This document shows, piece after piece, positions 62,330 to 64,000 of a DNA stretch of 64,000 nt. A program made the position numbers and the translations under genes. Each line of letters starts with the position of its first letter. The first letter of the stretch is position 1. This DNA comes from Garcia nutans (lineage: Eukaryota; Streptophyta; Magnoliopsida; Malpighiales; Euphorbiaceae). The notes beneath the pieces were generated by a model. That model did no database searches. It saw only the letters and a program-made list of their open reading frames with translations, and was not told the DNA's origin. Location: the NCBI GenBank assembly GCA_947685225.1, contig CANTUV010000007.1, positions 11,304,501 to 11,368,500 of the forward strand, in the 5' to 3' direction.

Positions 62330-63240
62330 CTTTTCTTTGTAGATCCTTTGCCTAGGCTGTTGGTTTGATCATGGCTCGGTGTGTTTTTTATGAACTTAAA
62401 GCTTTGGTGAATGTTGCAGTCAATGTTTGGCAATTAGGGGTAATAGTGCCTCCCTTCATTGGCTTGACATTCATGTCAAGCAGTTTCTTTGTCTGGATGA
62501 CGTAGTTTCTTTGGATCAGACCTACATTTACAAAAGAATGGGGGGCTCGAGAATGAACATAAAAAATAAATATAAATTTTTACAGTTAGAGCATTGATTT
62601 TCGGATAAAGCATGGAAGCTTTGCCCTCAACAAGAGGTTAAAAGGAATTGCACGTGCAGGTGATATTTTAAGGTACCATCTGGGATGGTAGATTGGCCCG
62701 ACCTATTTTGTAGTATTGCTCTTGGGAGAACCTTCCAGAACCGAGCGTGTGGCTCGGGGTGCTCATTTGTCTATGCTGCTGGCTTTGACCATGGCTCAGT
62801 TTGTAAGAGTGAGAAGTTTTTCTTTGTGATGAGCTTGATTGCGCTTAGGTCTTTAATGAGCTTAAGTGTATCCTTGGCCCTTAGGGACATACTATTCGGG
62901 ATGCCAATGCTGGTAATGCCTGTGCTTGGTAATCATGGATGTCAGTGCCTCCTCCATTGCCTTGACATTCATGTCAAGCAGTCTCTTGGGCATGCAATTG
63001 GAGGATTATTAAAACACCTAGCTATGTACATTAATTTACATGCCTTTTATATAATAATAAAGAATCATAAAAGTAGGGCTCGAGAACATATACAAAGAGT
63101 GATGTTATACAAGGCCCTGAACTTACAGAATTGTAAATATGAATACAATTTGTAACATACAATGAAAGCATCAATGATCGAGTTAAAGCATGAAAGCTCA
63201 GTCCTCCACAAGCTGCTATAACAAAATGCGAGTACAGGCA
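62330..63240. repeat. Degenerate tandem duplication, roughly 430-530 bp period
   Basis: Blocks at about 62350-62640 and 62770-63230 share, in order, CTGCTGGCTTTGACCATGGC-like text, CCTTGACATTCATGTCAAGC, GGGCTCGAGAA and AAAGCATG(G/A)AAGCT. The unit contains the palindrome TTGACATTCATGTCAA. Spacing varies, so the copies carry indels. The open frame at 62685-63155 is not supported as a gene. Confidence 0.65.
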
Positions 63241-63515
63241 CTATAGACAAGTATGATAAAACACTAAACAGTACGGTATTATAAATAAAATAAGATAAAG
63301 GTGTGGGAATGTACTAAATAGTTCGGCATTATAAATGAAATGATTCTTCTTTGATTACTCGATTTTAGTTTAATTCATAATTATGATTAGCTTGTTTGCT
63401 CATGATGAGTTCGGTTTGTTTGTTTTGATGTGCTAATTCATACATAATGTTGCTTCTTATTGCTATATGGAAAATAGTTATTTATTGCACGACTGATGAG
63501 CTACGGTGTGATAAA

Positions 63516-63626
63516 GGAGCTAAGAGATCGGTGCACGACTAGGACGTTGTAAGGAGCTAAGGGCTTAGTGCGCGACTAGGGCGCCGTAAGGAGCTAAGAG
63601 CTCGGCGCGTGACCAGAGCGCTGTAA
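63516..63626. repeat. 37-bp minisatellite
   Basis: GGAGCTAAG starts at 63516, 63553 and 63590, exactly 37 bp apart. The units share GGTGCACGACTAGGACG-like text ending in TGTAA. Degenerate partial units continue to about 63730. Confidence 0.85.
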
Positions 63627-63910
63627 GATGCACGATTGAAGTGTTGTAATCTCAATGCGTGACCAAGGCACTGTAAGATGCACGATTGAAGAGCTAAAAA
63701 TTATTGTGCTATTAAGGCACTGTAAGGCTCGGTGTACTAGACACAGTGAGCTATGTATGTGTAATTTTATAATGTGCACGAGCGCTATAATACAAAATGT
63801 TAAATTAGGGCACGGTTAGAGTGCTATTCTTATAAGAGCTATAAGATGTATTTGAGGTTTTATTGCCTTTGCTAGGGAATGTCTGTCCACATTCACCGCA
63901 CCATTGATGC

Positions 63911-64000
63911 TGAGGCTACCTCAGGAGGGTACTCCTAACTCTCTTAGCACGGGCTCAAGTGCTGCCTGTGATCGGGCTCCAACCTGCAAGACAAGAGATA
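63911..64000 (+). repeat. Start of a second LTR copy (probable 3' LTR), cut by the edge
   Basis: TGAGGCTACCTCAGGAGGGT, ACTCCTA, GGGCTC and CCAACCTGCAAGACAAGAGA align with 58548-58640 in the same orientation. Only about 90 bases are visible. Confidence 0.7.

Larger units (their letters stand above)
58548..64000 (+). mobile_element. Large Gypsy-derived, probably non-autonomous element, cut by the window edge
   Basis: A GC-richer block beginning abruptly at 58548. Its first about 90 bases are matched again at 63911-64000, consistent with 5' and 3' LTRs. Between them are a gag-like gene with introns, long non-coding DNA with tandem repeats and a minisatellite. No protease, reverse transcriptase or integrase is seen in the visible part. 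The match between the two ends is only moderate and no purine tract precedes 63911, so the second end could belong to another copy. Confidence 0.65.

Noticed and set aside
62685..63155. 156-residue ORF in the Gypsy-derived element
   Set aside because: It overlaps a degenerate tandem repeat, has no family features, and its text is not preserved between the repeat copies.

Overview
The window looks like a nuclear segment of a eudicot plant. It is very AT-rich, its genes have spliced introns, and most of it is transposable elements in various states of decay. The three recognisable host genes belong to plant families: a VIN3-like (VEL) chromatin protein, a DUF538 secreted protein and a small heavy-metal-associated (HMA) domain protein. 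I cannot name the species. The VEL protein resembles the type found in Malpighiales, but that is a weak inference. No bacterial-type system, CRISPR array, rRNA or tRNA gene was seen.

Layout. Positions 1-5930 (minus strand) hold the 5' part of a VIL1/VRN5-like gene: a non-coding first exon, a tiny first coding exon, a PHD exon, a helical-domain exon and the start of the FNIII exon, cut by the window edge. Positions 6015-11775 hold miniature elements: a Harbinger-like MITE, a Stowaway MITE, and another MITE split by a 5'-truncated L1-type LINE with an 18-bp target duplication. Positions 11997-16796 are a decayed Copia element with both LTRs. A long AT-rich palindrome follows at about 17205-17450. 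The DUF538 gene is at 21858-22322 (minus), with a MITE-like element just upstream. An inverted Gypsy LTR fragment, nested Stowaway MITEs and a LINE RNase H relic lead to the three-exon HMA gene at 27987-28741 (minus).

The second half is almost entirely repeats. Two solo LTRs of one family lie in opposite orientation (31148-33782 plus, 39431-41548 minus). Both have target duplications and share an internal array with a 63-bp period. A third Gypsy-type LTR (about 41554-43559) is followed by a coding relic of unknown family. A second Copia element (46401-50994) has an exact 5-bp target duplication and large internal deletions. Then come AT-rich tandem blocks (51040-53560), a truncated Copia 5' end, a minus-strand LINE relic, a hAT-like MITE (56000-56653) and, to the end, a large Gypsy-derived element (from 58548) with an intron-containing gag-like gene rather than a canonical polyprotein.

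The host genes are not functionally linked; each stands alone among repeats. The more notable signals are structural: nested insertions that can be ordered in time, an inverted solo-LTR pair with 63-bp arrays, a long hairpin and the spliced gag-like gene. I found no convincing new biological system. All exon boundaries come from reading splice signals and protein continuity by eye; no alignment or database search was run.
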